Position numbers and translations under genes: made by a program. DNA of 64,000 nucleotides from Voacanga thouarsii (taxonomy: Eukaryota > Streptophyta > Magnoliopsida > Gentianales > Apocynaceae), in NCBI GenBank assembly GCA_026120185.1, contig JANUWF010001821.1, positions 558,001 to 622,000 on the forward strand, written 5' to 3'. The notes below the pieces were generated by a model. That model saw only the letters and a list, made by a program, of their open reading frames with translations, did no database searches and had not been told where the DNA came from. Position 1 is the stretch's first letter, and each line of letters opens with the position of its first letter. Shown piece by piece: positions 1-10,915 of the stretch.

Positions 1-59
1 CTACTAGTTCTTTACTCTACATGAATCCTAATGGGTCCTTTGTTTCCTTATGACTTTTT

Positions 60-240
60 ATATTTAAATTCCTCATGAGCAAATGGGCCATCTTCTTGTT
101 TCTTAGTAAATGGACAATCGGCTAAAGTATATCTCATTTTCTCGCATTGATAACATGGTCTAAGTCTCTCCAATACTTCTCATAAGTGTGTCTGCCCTTG
201 TGATAGTAGGTGCATTGAACATGTTCCATTATTCTATTTA
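60..240 (-). pseudogene. gag zinc-knuckle remnant (gypsy)
   Basis: The minus-strand reading around 111-155 gives CYQCEKMRYTLADCP. This fits the retroviral-type knuckle C-x2-C-x4-H-x4-C with the His replaced by Tyr. In intact gag this knuckle binds the element's RNA during packaging; with the His lost and stops nearby it is dead. Its position beyond the primer site of the LTR at 1097 agrees with a gypsy gag, but the piece is too short to fix the lineage. Confidence 0.55.
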
Positions 241-477
241 AGTCTACTTCATGAGACACCAAGCGAATGTATACATCTCAATACTTTTTATTCATATGAC
301 ATGAAATAGAAGAAAATATCTATTTAGCACATATAAATATGATCTCTTGAGAAATTCTCATATTCTTTCAACCTAATAAGATACCTTCACATACATCATT
401 CTCGTATGATCTATAATTAAACCTCCGGCATTTATATCATTTTGCACATAGATTACACTTTCATTTCCATAAACAGA

Positions 478-580
478 CCTAAATCACTTCATTTCAACTT
501 TCATGGGCACTTCCCAAGGGTTACCCATCCTTGAATTTCTCTAATCCAAGCACGTTTAACTTCAAATATCTAATGATTCT
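478..580 (-). repeat. 5S-rRNA-like segment (Cassandra TRIM-like)
   Basis: On the minus strand the stretch contains GAAGTTAAACGTGCTTGG, then AGAG, then AAGGATGGGTAACC, then GGGAAGTGCC. These match, in order and spacing, the 3' half of plant 5S rRNA including its internal pol III control region (remembered form GAAGTTAAGCGTGCTTGG ... AGGATGGGTGACC ... GGGAAGTCC). The 5' half is not evident. A known source of such segments in plant repeats is the Cassandra TRIM, whose LTR carries a 5S-like promoter; a degraded 5S pseudogene is the alternative. The core is about 500-563. Confidence 0.6.
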
Positions 581-1082
581 TGGTTCATTAGTATTAATAT
601 AATCATATCCTTTCACACATTATGATAAACCAGGGCTTCTAGCACTCAAATATAATACTGGAACACTATACAAGTGTGCATATTCTTATCTGCACAATTC
701 ATATCACACTAGACACATAGGGCCTTTAAACGTTCAACCTCCTTTATTCCTCATCAGACTATTACTGGTCCCGAATTGTAATGTTCAGAATTAGTAAATA
801 ATTCCTATATAAGGTCTCTCTAACCTCAATCCCTTTACTATGGTTCAAATTAGGGGTCATAGACCTTTTTTAGAGATATTGAATTTGTCTTGTATCACTC
901 TTCTTCTGGCTTATCAAAATAAGTTATACCTCGAAGTCATATGTCACATCTACTCCAATATCCAACTTCAAAACATGCACTACCTCTTTAAATTCACACT
1001 TACTCATTCAATGTGGACTCCCTAATGTCCCATAAGATGCTCAGCTATATTCCTTCAGAAGCTCTGCTATGATTCCTGCTAT

Positions 1083-1096
1083 GCTCTGATACCAAT
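1083..1096 (-). other. Primer-binding site, initiator Met tRNA
   Basis: The minus strand reads ATTGGTATCAGAGC directly after the LTR end GTTACA. This is the common plant LTR-retrotransposon primer site complementary to the 3' end of initiator methionyl-tRNA. It fixes the element as minus-strand, with its 5' LTR to the right and internal region to the left. Confidence 0.85.
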
Positions 1097-1696
1097 TGTA
1101 ACATCCTATATTTTCATAACTTAGTGGGCTATAACTTTGTGGGGTGTCGCCCCGTCTGATTGCTTAGACAATGGGTCTTTCTAACAAAATTTACTCAAAA
1201 GGAAGCGAAAAGTTTTTTTCCCAACATAGAAAAGTACAAGAATTTGGCTTTTGATACATACACTCATGGGTATAATAGGTTCTAGATGTAGCATGAGTCT
1301 CTGGCTGCATCTCTGATCCTTAATTTTTCAAAAGAGATAACACGTGTGTGAGTGAAAATCACTTATTGAGTCCCATGTGTGCTAGTGCTTTAGTAAAGAG
1401 ATAGAGTACATAAAACTTTTATGGGGAAAACATTTCATTTGTCCACTAGAAACAATTCCAAAACTCTTTAAAGAAGAGTTTATTCAGAACTCAGTAATTT
1501 TTGGAAAACTGTATTTCAATTTCAAACCCTTGTCCCAATTTCTAAATTACAGACACTTTTCTCAACAGAAGGTTGTATGCAAAGCTCACAAGGCTTCGCA
1601 TTCGGCGTTACGTATTATTGTGCTTAGGCCACAGCCTACAGCACTCAACCATGCATCGCCAGAAAGGTAAGTACACCGTTGCATACTATCGAGAAT

Positions 1697-1796
1697 CAAG
1701 TTAGTGCTTACGCCAAGTATTCAAGTTAGAGCTTATGCCAAGTATTCAAGTTAGTAATTATGCCAAGTATTCAAGTTAGTGCATACGCCAAGTATT
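1697..1796. repeat. 25-bp minisatellite, four units
   Basis: Four head-to-tail units of exactly 25 bp, consensus near CAAGTTAGTGCTTACGCC plus AAGTATT, with one to four substitutions each. It lies inside LTR-A copy 0; I do not see it in the other LTR-A copies, so it looks like local amplification. Confidence 0.85.
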
Positions 1797-2189
1797 CTTG
1801 ATGTGCTCAAGTTAATTATGTTTTGGAGTCAAGGGTTGACAAGTTCAAGAAATCAAGAATTCAAGATTCATATTGTACATCGTGTTTCCAAACCATAAAA
1901 AGGCTTGTACTTGAGCACATCAAGAAACCAATTTCCATATCAGGAAAACCATTTTTTGGGCAAAATATCATTTTTCAGAATTTGATCCTACTGACTCGCA
2001 AGTCAGATAATAATTCTCATAGGCTCCGCAAGGCTGAACAGATCATTCCATAGGCACATTAGACTAATAAAATAATTTTTGAGATCAAAATGTCGTTTTT
2101 CAAAAGTCAAACTTATTACTATAGATCATTTTCCAAAATCATGCCGAAATAGGATAAAGAGTTCTTTTCATACATCAAAATAAGTTTTC

Positions 2190-2560
2190 AAGAGTATTCG
2201 GGTCATTTTACTAGTACACCATCACAAAAAGTCATTTTCAAGGACATTCGGGTCATTTTACCCATACCTAATTCCAAAAAGACTTTTCGGGTCATTTTAC
2301 TTTTACCCGATTTAAAAGTGTTCACAAGAGTTTCAATAAGGATATTTCGGTCATTTACCGAATACCCGATTCAAAAGGTTTTCATAAAACATTCTAATAA
2401 CGACATTTGGGTTATTTTCTAAATACCCGATTTCTAAATAAACTTATTTCAAGAAATCCAGAATTCCAATCCTAAAAGAGGATTAAATTTAAAGTTTTCA
2501 ATCATGTTTTCACAAAATGTTCCAATAAGGGCATTCTAATCAATTTCTGAATACTCGATT
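2190..2560. repeat. Inverted-pair repeats CGGGT...ACCCG inside LTR-A
   Basis: About six imperfect units of 50-65 bp, each with a core such as CGGGTCATTTTACC followed by TACCCGATT, so that CGGGT can pair with ACCCG. The same series occurs in the solo LTR-A at 34985-35235. Conservation between two otherwise diverged LTRs suggests a regulatory or RNA-structure role in the long R-U5 part; that is inference. Confidence 0.65.
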
Positions 2561-2934
2561 CCAAAAATAACCATTTTTCGAAAATCCCAAGCGTTTAATC
2601 CAAAAATGACCAAATTCACAAAATTCATGCTTTAAGCATCCGTTAAGGTTTCCAAACCAATTATGAAGTTAATTCTAGCCCAAAGTGGCATAAGAATAAA
2701 TCTTGCTCAGATAACATTAAATATATTCAGGAATTTCTAAAATGGTATAAAACATAGCATTTCATGAAAAAATAAAGCACACTTGATTTTAAAAGGTTTT
2801 TGAAATCAAAGAGACTCACCCCGTGTCCTAACTAAACATTTTTGTTCTCGGCCATTCAACCACCGTTTCTACCATTTTCAACGAACCGTTGGCCGTTTAC
2901 CGATAAACCTACACTACACATCGTTTTCGGGTCA

Positions 2935-3050
2935 ATTCGTGTTCGGCAAAGAAATAGTCGATGGTTAGCCGATGCCTAGCCGACATGCCCCACATCCAGC
3001 CGACGGTTAGCCATCGGGGCTGACGGGTAGCCGACGGTTAAGGAAAACGT
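2935..3050. repeat. GC-rich CCGACGGTTAGCC micro-repeats
   Basis: A locally GC-rich patch in an otherwise AT-rich LTR, with repeated variants of AGCCGACGGTTAGCC and of TAGCCGATG. It is not recognisable at the matching place of the solo LTR-A at 33817, so it appears specific to copy 0. No function can be read from it. Confidence 0.5.
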
Positions 3051-5884
3051 TCAACTTTTGTTCACGTTGTTTTTTCGTCGTTTGTTCAATTCTTTCATTT
3101 TCCTTTTTCCACAACCTTTTTCCCTTCATATAGAAAGGATTCACTTCATGTTTCCCCTTAATTTCATTCAAAATCACACAATTAATCATCCTTAAATTCA
3201 TCTATTTTCGGACTACTTTTCTTGAATTTCACTGTTTTGACATATCATTTTGTTTTGCACATAACTTTCAATCCACAGCTCTAATTTGGCTCTATGATAT
3301 ACCAAATCAACTGGAAGACTCTTAAATTATATTTTGTATAGGCCTTCTTCAGAGTTTTAGTTCCCGTGACATGCTACTAGGCAAAAACAGCCTCAATAGT
3401 TTTACCTCAAACCTACTATTTATGCTTTCCTTTATTTTCCTTTAACCTTTAACACCTTGGAACCATTAATTCACTCAATTTTCCTTCAAATCATCTTTAA
3501 TTGTGTTATTTCTAGATTCTAATAGTTCACAAGAGTCACACTTATTCAACACAAATTCACTTCTTCACATTATTTCAACAAGTAACTTCTATTTTTATTC
3601 TATTTTGGTCATTATCTCATCAACCAAAAGCAATCCTTCAAACTACCAAAAATATTCAGTTCTTTCTTACATAAAACAATATCCATAAAGCTTATAGGCT
3701 GCCAAAGCACATAGAACACATAGGTATACACACGGTTCATACACAAAGTTTACGAACCCTAGCTTTGATCCAAAATCAAGACATGAAAATTATATTTTCA
3801 TGTTAAAATTGATATCATAATGATCATCATAATGAAATGTACAACTTTAATTCTTGAAGCATAGGATTTTACCATGTGTTTGAGGTGTTCTAGTTTGAAT
3901 TTGCTCCAAGAATCTCCAACTCTTCAAGAACAATATTTTCTCTCTCTTTTCCCAATTTTTTCTTGATTTTTCTCAACCTTTTCTTTCTTGTTTTCTCTTG
4001 CTTTTTTCCTTCTTCAAGGCTGGCCAAAATTTTGGCTGTTATAACAGCCTTCTCACTGCCATTTCTCATCAAATTTTGGCCAAGAAATTTTTAATTCAAT
4101 TGCTTGTATGGTGGATTTCATGCAGGTGTGTTCCAATCACAATTTTACACACCATTTCACTAAATTTTCTCCCTCAAAATTTCCTCTTCTTTTCTCTTGT
4201 ATGGCTGCCAATTTTCTAGCAGTTTTTCAGCTACTCAACCACTTCTTCATGTCAAAATATTGGCTAATTAGATTGCACAAGACATTAAGTGATTGGCCCT
4301 ACAAATGATGTGTTCCAATCGCAAAAATACACATAATTCTTTATTTATGTTTATAATTCTTTAATTCCACGTGTCTTGCATGAACTATTCATGCAACCTC
4401 TCTTAAATTGACACATGTCTATGGGCTACCAATCACAAAATGCCACACGTACCGTTTTAACCGCAATTTTCTATTTTCTTCAGAATTGACCAAAATCGAG
4501 TCCGAAATGAAAAAAATATTTTATTTTACCATTCAACTCCAAAAATTCTACTGAATCCATTGGTAATTTTTAAATTCTTCAATTCGTTCCCTATTTGGTC
4601 AAATTTTCTGTCAAAGTTGTGGGCACAATCAAAATGACGAAAATGCCCCCGGTGTTCGGATAGCATAATTCACACCAAAATGTGCGTTTCATCGCACTAA
4701 TCAATTTTTCTTCTCACCATACCATCAAATTCTTATTTTATTAATAATAGTAGCCTTTCGAAGATTTAGGGTACAGGTAGAACAAATCTAATAATTACAT
4801 TCAGGTCCCAACAAAATATTATTATACCAAAATATTCATCTCATTACATCGATCAATTTTTGTTCTAGCTATCGATACAAATTCTCATCCTATTATAAAT
4901 AGTAGCTAATCGAAGGTAAAAATGTGGCGTACATCATATTTGTTCAATATGTTTCACCCCATTCTTTAAGTCAAGAATGCAAACAGTGTGATTCATATAA
5001 GTTTGGAATAATAATAAGCTTTAGTTCTACAATTTCCAAACTACTACAGTCCAAGTAGCAAACTAGGGACATTCTCACCATATTTTTCTTGGGAATTCAT
5101 AGCCTCAAGTGAATAGATTTTTCTTTACTCACCGTATTGGCCCCCTTAATTTTCTTATTTTTCTCTTTGTTTCCTTCTTATGCCTTCTACCATCAAGATA
5201 GCCTCAAGAATGTGTACCGAACAATACTTGCTACTTATCTCCATATTGACCCCTTTCTGGCAACATTTTCTTTTTTTTATTCTTTTTTTTTCAAAATTCA
5301 CTCATTGTTTTTTTTCCATGGGACATGCGCTTTGCATTCTCGGACCTTTTTTCTGTTCCCTTTTTCCAGAATACATGAATGCATCTTTTCTGATTCTCTT
5401 AGAAATGAAGATATATAGTGAATTTTTTCTCTCATGATTTTACCACTCTAGTCCCTATTTACTTAAGCTCAGAACAAGGACTAGTTTAGAATACCATAGA
5501 ACAAAAATCAACCAAAATTTCCTACTTATATTTCATCACAAAATCAACATCAAACCTTAAGAAACAAAATGTCACAACATCTACTAAAACATAATCAAGG
5601 TTAATCCAAATTCTTAAGATTTAGCCTATATCACACCAAATATACAAATTTACATAAACCAGACTCAACTAAATAAGTCTTATACCAAATTCTTATACCA
5701 AATGAAAAGTTATAACAATACTATAATAGTCAAAATTTGAGAAACTGTAGCTCATAGTTTACTCAAAAGTTACAAAAATTTCCAAATTTTAAATTCTTTC
5801 AAATATTTTAAAATTAGCTCAATCAGCTCAAAATTTTAAGAAACACCAAGGAAATTGATAAACACTTGGACAAAAAATATCACC

Positions 5885-5932
5885 AAACTACCCCCTATAT
5901 TTAAACTGGACAATGTCCTCATTGGCTAAAAA
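5885..5932 (-). promoter_or_regulatory. Athila-type conserved 3' motif
   Basis: The minus strand reads CAATGAGGACATTGTCC then AGTTTAAATATAGGGGG. Athila-type elements carry a conserved CATTGAGGACAATG...TTTAAGT...GGGGG motif after the last ORF. The same motif is seen near 28310-28350 (plus) and 44918-44970 (minus). Confidence 0.55.
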
Positions 5933-6136
5933 TTAACATAATAAAGCACCTCCAAATGGACTAAAAAATAATAAAGGGGTAGAAAGTTAAGCAATATTTC
6001 CTAAGTACAATAAGCTCCAAAAGATGGTAAAACCTGGAACAAAGAATTCGAGCACATCCAATAAGACGTTATTCAATCATGCAAAATAAAACACAAAAAA
6101 AAAAAAAGAAAATAGTAACATAAAGAAATAAAACAA

Positions 6137-6800
6137 CAACAACAACAACAATAACATACTAAGCCTTAGTTCTAAGAAACTTAGGGTCGGCTACATGAAC
6201 CAATACCAAGCTACGTGTGGTCATCCATGTGAATCCTCTCTCTCCATTTCCTTCTATCGACCGTCATACTTTTATTCAAATCTAACAAAGATATATCTCT
6301 CCTAATCACCTCTATCCATGTCATTTTGGGCCTGCCTCTACCTTTGTCTAACTTATATTGCCTCCCTCCCTCCCTCAATCCTCCCAACTGGAGCATCCCT
6401 CGGTCTTTTGTGTACCTGTCCAAATCAATGCAAGTGGCTTTCTCTCATCTTCTTCTCAATAGATGCCACTCCACCCTTTTCCCTAATGGTCTCATTTCTG
6501 ACTCTATCCTTTCTAATATATCCACACATCCATCGCAATATACGTATCTCAGCTACTTTTATTTTGTGAATATAACATCTTTTAATTGCCTAACATTATA
6601 TGACATATAGCAAAATAAGTCTTATGCTTGTTCTATAGAACTTTCCCTTTAGGCTCAATATACCACGATCACATAGAATACTAGTTACACTCTTCTATTT
6701 CAACCAACCCGCCGTAACTCGATGTGTAATGTTGCCATCAAGCTCTCCATCTTTTAGAATAATAGATCATAGATATCGGAAGCAATTACCTACCGGTATA
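6137..6800 (-). mobile_element. RTE-type LINE, 5'-truncated, 15-bp TSD
   Basis: A non-LTR retrotransposon tail on the minus strand. Its 3' end, at the left, is a (GTT)n tract seen here as CAACAACAACAACAA. It is bracketed by a perfect 15-bp direct repeat, AAAGAAATAAAACAA, at 6122-6136 and 6801-6815. It holds the C-terminal end of an RTE reverse transcriptase (see next entry). A 664-bp copy from a multi-kilobase family is a typical 5' truncation. The perfect duplication suggests it is one of the younger insertions in the left part. Confidence 0.88.
6205..6700 (-). pseudogene. RTE LINE reverse-transcriptase C-terminal end
   Basis: The best frame (6211-6423) reads KGRGRPKMTWIEVIRRDISL, then LNKSMTVDRRKWRERIH. 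This K-G-R-G-R-P-K-x-T-W...RD...DR..WR..IH pattern is, from memory, typical of the region after the RT domain in plant RTE-type LINE polyproteins. The YADD-containing RT core would lie upstream (right) and is absent because of the truncation. No product is possible. Confidence 0.75.
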
Positions 6801-7505
6801 AAAGAAATAAAACAAATGACTTAATAAAAATCCTAACAAAAAAATAAAGAATAATGCTCCCTCTCCCACATTTAAGCTAGAAAGTATATTTCTTACAAGG
6901 AAAGGGAATGACACCTAACAACTAGAAGAATAAGATAATGCTATAAAATACCCAATCACATAAAAATATTCTTTCCACCCATCATGCTTTCTCGTCAGCC
7001 CCTTTGAGAAGAAATTAATGCTCAGTGAAGAAGGTGGGAATGTTGCTGAAAAGAAATGGGGTTTTTGAAGGGGGTAAGGTATGAAAAACATTTGTCCTAA
7101 TGAAAGTAATTACATGCACCTTATTCCCTTAAGTTTTTTTAGATGCATCAATCAGTTTTTCAACACATGAATGCAAATTAAATCTAAAGAATGCTTCAAC
7201 ATTGAAATCACTATTTTTCCCTTGAAAAGAATTTTCACGATTAAAATTCCCTTAAAAACCTAGTATGGGATCAAGAAATCATTGCTTTCTACCATATCGA
7301 CAAATACCAAGTTACCTCCTATAGGTTAGGACAAAGGATAAAATTTATTAGCATACTCTAAGGGCTTCTTAGGATTCATCAGGGAAAAATCCAACTCCTT
7401 GAAATATGGCAATCTCAACACATCATCATTAGTATCATTAAGCTCCAAAAAGTGAGAGGTACCTACAAACTCATATGACAAAGAGAAATTAGAAGTGTTA
7501 GAGCA

Positions 7506-7955
7506 TTAAGTATAATCCAATGTTTCTCTCATCACATTATCTAATTGTTCCGTATGGCCTCTCTGTTTTCCTTGGGTTTTTTTTTTTTCTCTCTCAAATA
7601 TATAGGCCTTGGCACTCAAGAGGCATAGTTTTTCGCTAATTTGAGCTAAGGAAGGCTCAAAAGTTATAGTTTTAGCTTTTTGGGATAAGGCCGGCGCCAC
7701 CTCCAGTACTCCGACTAGCGCCAATTGCTTACTGTATGGTGTCCCCTGTTGTTCTGCGATTTTCAATTCCTTGTTGCAGATCTCATCAACCAACATTGCT
7801 AGTTGTGTTCTTTTAGAGCTCATTGATTGCAATGATTTTTCATACCCCTTAATCGAAGCATTTGCATTGTTAACAAATGAATTTATTGATGCTTCAAGTG
7901 ACGTTTCACTCAAACCATCAATGTGAGCATACAATTGCACCAATCTACCATCATC
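7506..7955 (-). CDS. 145-residue coiled-coil-like ORF, family unknown
   Basis: An open frame of 145 codons, rich in Ala, Glu, Lys, Gln and Leu, which probably forms alpha-helix. Landmarks are QLYAHIDGLSETSLEASINS near the N-terminus, KRTQLAMLVDEICNKELKIA in the middle and AYIFEREKKKTQGKQRGHTE near the end. The frame opens with TTG rather than ATG; a stop lies a few codons upstream (near 7965), so the true N-terminus is lost or the piece is a fragment. It has no RT, integrase or zinc-knuckle signature. It abuts the LTR-C fragment at 7981 and sits upstream of the Athila-type tail on the same strand, so it may be a degenerate retroelement third ORF. The helical style also recalls C-terminal parts of plant-mobile-domain proteins. 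Undecided. Confidence 0.35.
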   Translation of the reverse strand, partial: DDGRLVQLYAHIDGLSETSLEASINSFVNNANASIKGYEKSLQSMSSKRTQLAMLVDEICNKELKIAEQQGTPYSKQLALVGVLEVAPALSQKAKTITFEPSLAQISEKLCLLSAKAYIFEREKKKTQGKQRGHTEQLDNVMRETLDYT

Positions 7956-7980
7956 ATAGCTCCTTCAATTTTGTTTCCAT

Positions 7981-9125
7981 CGTTAGTTTCTCGCACATAT
8001 AAAGACATAAAATAGTGGAAGAAAAATAAGAAACCATTCCAAGGATTAGAATATATGTGAAGAACGGATTAAAGAAAGAGAAGAATAAATACCTTATGTG
8101 GTCATCTCTGCAATTCAAAATTTTCACAAGGCGTGGCGCGATCTAGCAAAACGTACCAAACTGACATGTTCGATCACAATCAAACATAGCCCCATTTAAG
8201 CCACTGAAATCCAAGAATAGGATTCCCTCTAGCAGTAATCCACGTGAGGAAAGAATTCAATGGCCGCTTAACCTTGGTGCTAGCAAGAGGTATACGAGGC
8301 AGTTAGGGCTTTAGAGAAGACGAGGAAGAACACAGAAGAAAATGGTTTCTCTCTGTGTATTTTTCTGTGAAAAACACACACACATGAAAACTTGCGGCAT
8401 CTATCAATATATATGCATACGTGTTTCCTAACTTCTAAAGGAAAAGGGATTTCCTTTATTATAATTAGAACCCAAAAATTTTCATAATTATAATTTAACC
8501 TATAAATTATAACTAATTATAATTTAACTACGACAACTTTTTTTTCTCACAATTAGACCCCATAATGTTATCAAATACTAACTTGAGTTCTTAATCCTCT
8601 ATTGTGTGTCACCTATTAGGTTTCCTGGTCTATTAATAGCAAAATATGAATTAATCTAAAACATCTTTACGATTAATATTCCCTAATAACTAGAATTAAC
8701 TTATTAATTCTAATTAAGATTCATTTATTAATTCTCTAATTAATAAATCCATATTCAGCAAATCATGAGTGGCATCTAGCAATACATCATGACTATCCAA
8801 AAGTTCAGAAAGTTAAGTGACTTGACATGAACCTTTCAATAGGAAACGTCAGTGCAATAACTCCTTTCACCACACAATATCTCATTCAGTTTAGAGATTA
8901 GAATTATTGCTAACTCCCTCCAGAATATTAATTAATTCTGGCCCGAATGTTTTAGTACTTGTTCCCAAAACCCATTGCTCATTATGTGTTTCAATTGTAA
9001 CTATTTCCAACACATAGTCGCCTTGGCCAAGGATTTCTCGAGTAGTAATTCCTACAAATGGCCTTGAGATATTCCCTCATACTATTAGGAGTGGTGAATC
9101 ATTTATTAATCCTTTCAACTCCTTT
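7981..9125 (-). mobile_element. Copia LTR fragment, family C
   Basis: Clear relative of the LTR at 16175-19354, same orientation. Shared blocks include CCTCTATTGTGTGTCACC near 8600, ATTAATTCTCTAATTAATAA and the ACTATTAGGAGT...GAATC block near 9090. The left end (CGTTAGTTTC) corresponds to the LTR 3' end TGTTGGG in plus notation. The right half is missing: at about 9125 it passes abruptly into family B sequence. With the copia internal region to its right, it may be the remains of that element's 3' LTR. Confidence 0.7.
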
Positions 9126-10206
9126 TGAGATAAGTGAATACATACTAGAAGTCATAGATTATCAGACTAATTATCAAAGGATGGTAGATGTTATTGAGAA
9201 AGGTGTTAGTACAATTTTCCTATCTCAATGATGGGTGTTACGTAGAGGGGTATTTTTATCATTATACCTGTAGGTCGAAGACACTGTATTTACAATATTA
9301 TTCTTGGGGTCAATATTTTTATATGGTGATAAAGGGAATATTTAAAATGATAAATATAACTATTTATTAGTAGTGGTATTTTTGTCATTTTAGTAGTTAA
9401 GAATAATGTCTTTTGGTCCCCAGAGTAGTTCGAGTAACTTTAGTAAATTTATTTACTATATGGGCTTACTGGGTAAAATTGTTACTTGAAGAATTATTCT
9501 AAGAGTCCAATTATTTGTTTATTTGTTCTAGAATAATTTATTAGGCCAATTTAATTAAATTAGTTCATTAATTGAGATTTATTTAATTAGTCTTGGACTA
9601 ATTAGGAAAACCTTGGCCTATCAGGGTTTAGTTGAGATGGCTACAAGTTTTTGGAAGCCTGAGGTAGCCACCTCAATTAAGAAAAGAAGGAAAAAAAAGA
9701 GGAAAGAATGAAGTGGCGACAAAAGATAAGGGAAACAAGGAAAAAGAGGATGTTTTCCTGACGTTGTGTGCATGTATATCTATGATTCACATAAGGAAAA
9801 TAACGATGTTTTTGCTATTGTTTTCAACAAAAAGAGTTGACCACCACTAATCATTTTTCCCTTTCCAAAATACGTGTGCTCTCCTAAGTTTTTCCAATTG
9901 TTATTCTTCACCCTAATTCTACTTTCACCAGTAGTAGTCCATATGAGGTTCGAGAATACTTTGGAATGTCAAAAGCTAGCAAACTTGGTGTGTGCTTGAT
10001 GTGAAGGAGTCAACAACTTGTTGGAATTCTCATAGAACAAGTAGTCATTCTAATCAAAGAATTTTTCATCAAATTCGAATCCGATACCGATTATTCAAAC
10101 TAAACGCCTTAAAAGTAAGTATTCCTAGACTTTGTGTAACACCCCACATATTCCCAGTCGTAGCAGGCCTTATCTTCTCTCTTCTCTTATTCTTGTCCCT
10201 TATCTT

Positions 10207-10216
10207 CTATTTATAG
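10207..10216 (-). promoter_or_regulatory. TATA box of the short LTR-A
   Basis: The minus strand reads CTATAAATAG. It precedes a purine-rich leader toward the TGTTACA end. The match in element type and position with the TATA box at 36921-36932 supports the call. Confidence 0.5.
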
Positions 10217-10544
10217 TGGTTTTAGGAGGCTTATAGAGGAAGTTTTATGTAGAAGTCTTAAATATGAGGTTAAGTGACATGCTTATGTAAGAGCTTACCT
10301 AAGATACTTAGCTAAGAAGTTATAGAAAATGATAGGAACACATGGAAGGTGACTCATCACTTCTAGAAACCTCTAGAAGCTTGTAGAATACTTTAGAAAC
10401 TTTTAGAATATTATAGAAAACGAAATGGTCAAAGAAAAGTCAAACTTGGTCTAAGGTGGTCCAAGCATAATTAATGAATTAGGCCATCTCATCTTATCTT
10501 TATTAAAGTTTAAATATTACTTGTCCAAATTGAAATTCTTTTCC

Positions 10545-10603
<59 letters not shown>
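10545..10603. repeat. (TAA)n microsatellite 1
   Basis: 59 bp of uninterrupted TAA repeat inside the solo LTR. Confidence 0.95.
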
Positions 10604-10663
10604 GGAAGAATAATAACAAGGATAATATTTATATCAATAATAGTAAACTAATAGTACTTATAC

Positions 10664-10726
<63 letters not shown>
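10664..10726. repeat. (TAA)n microsatellite 2
   Basis: 63 bp of uninterrupted ATA/TAA repeat in the same LTR. Confidence 0.95.
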
Positions 10727-10844
10727 GTAAAATAATATTTATAGTAATAGAAAGATAATAAAAGCAATAGTAACGGTGGAAATGAAAATAATAATACTTA
10801 ATATAATAATTATAATAATGGTAATGAATACTAAAATAGTTTTG

Positions 10845-10846
<2 letters not shown>

Positions 10847-10915
<69 letters not shown>
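10847..10915. repeat. (TAA)n microsatellite 3
   Basis: 69 bp of uninterrupted ATA/TAA repeat. Three arrays of similar length in under 400 bp point to repeated slippage or local duplication. Confidence 0.95.

Larger units (their letters stand above)
1..1082 (-). mobile_element. Internal 5' region of a Ty3/gypsy element, shrunken gag
   Basis: Read on the minus strand, this follows the primer-binding site at 1083-1096, so it should be the leader and gag of the element whose 5' LTR starts at 1097. No long frame survives. The only recognisable coding part is a zinc-knuckle remnant near 111-155. A 5S-rRNA-like segment lies between leader and knuckle. Only about 1 kb separates primer site and knuckle, so much of gag is deleted or overwritten. 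The rest of the element lies left of the window. Small plus-strand frames here (for example 840-1025) have no family resemblance. Confidence 0.6.
1097..4917 (-). mobile_element. 5' LTR of a gypsy element, family A (copy 0)
   Basis: The left end is TGTAACATCC, the minus-strand LTR 3' end, next to the primer site. It shares an ordered set of blocks with the solo LTR at 33817-37671: the 'gccccgtc' start, a 'gtcccatgtgtgctagtg' block near 1364, a run of CGGGT...ACCCG repeats, CT-rich tracts and a long AT-rich part. The right end is blurred by a ~150-bp imperfect duplication (4672-4765 and 4825-4916); after about 4917 the sequence becomes an Athila-type tail. At about 3.8 kb it matches the 3.86 kb solo copy. 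Large LTRs with tRNA-Met priming suit a Tekay/Del-type chromovirus, which is inference. Confidence 0.65.
4918..7980 (-). mobile_element. 3' tail of an Athila-type gypsy element (copy 0)
   Basis: On the minus strand 4940-5130 matches the tails near 22090-22225 (same orientation) and 28910-29030 (opposite orientation), including TTGCTACT...GTAGTAG and CAATACGGTGAG. Upstream lies the Athila-like phrase CAATGAGGACATTGTCC at about 5890-5930. No pol and no clear gag are present. The element's own LTR is missing at the left, replaced by LTR-A; at the right a family C LTR fragment begins. A RTE LINE interrupts it at 6137-6800. A second purine-rich stretch near 6860 may mark another, older element. 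AT-rich parts at 5140-5880 and 6816-7500 hold nothing else I recognise. Confidence 0.55.

Noticed and set aside
4790..4800. AATTACA as the right end of LTR-A copy 0
   Set aside because: The sequence on both sides belongs to the same ~150-bp imperfect duplication, so the LTR seems to continue to about 4917.
5137..6610. Phe-rich plus-strand frames suggesting a membrane protein
   Set aside because: 5137-5437 is T-rich antisense of an Athila-type tail; 6318-6610 is antisense to the RTE LINE coding end.
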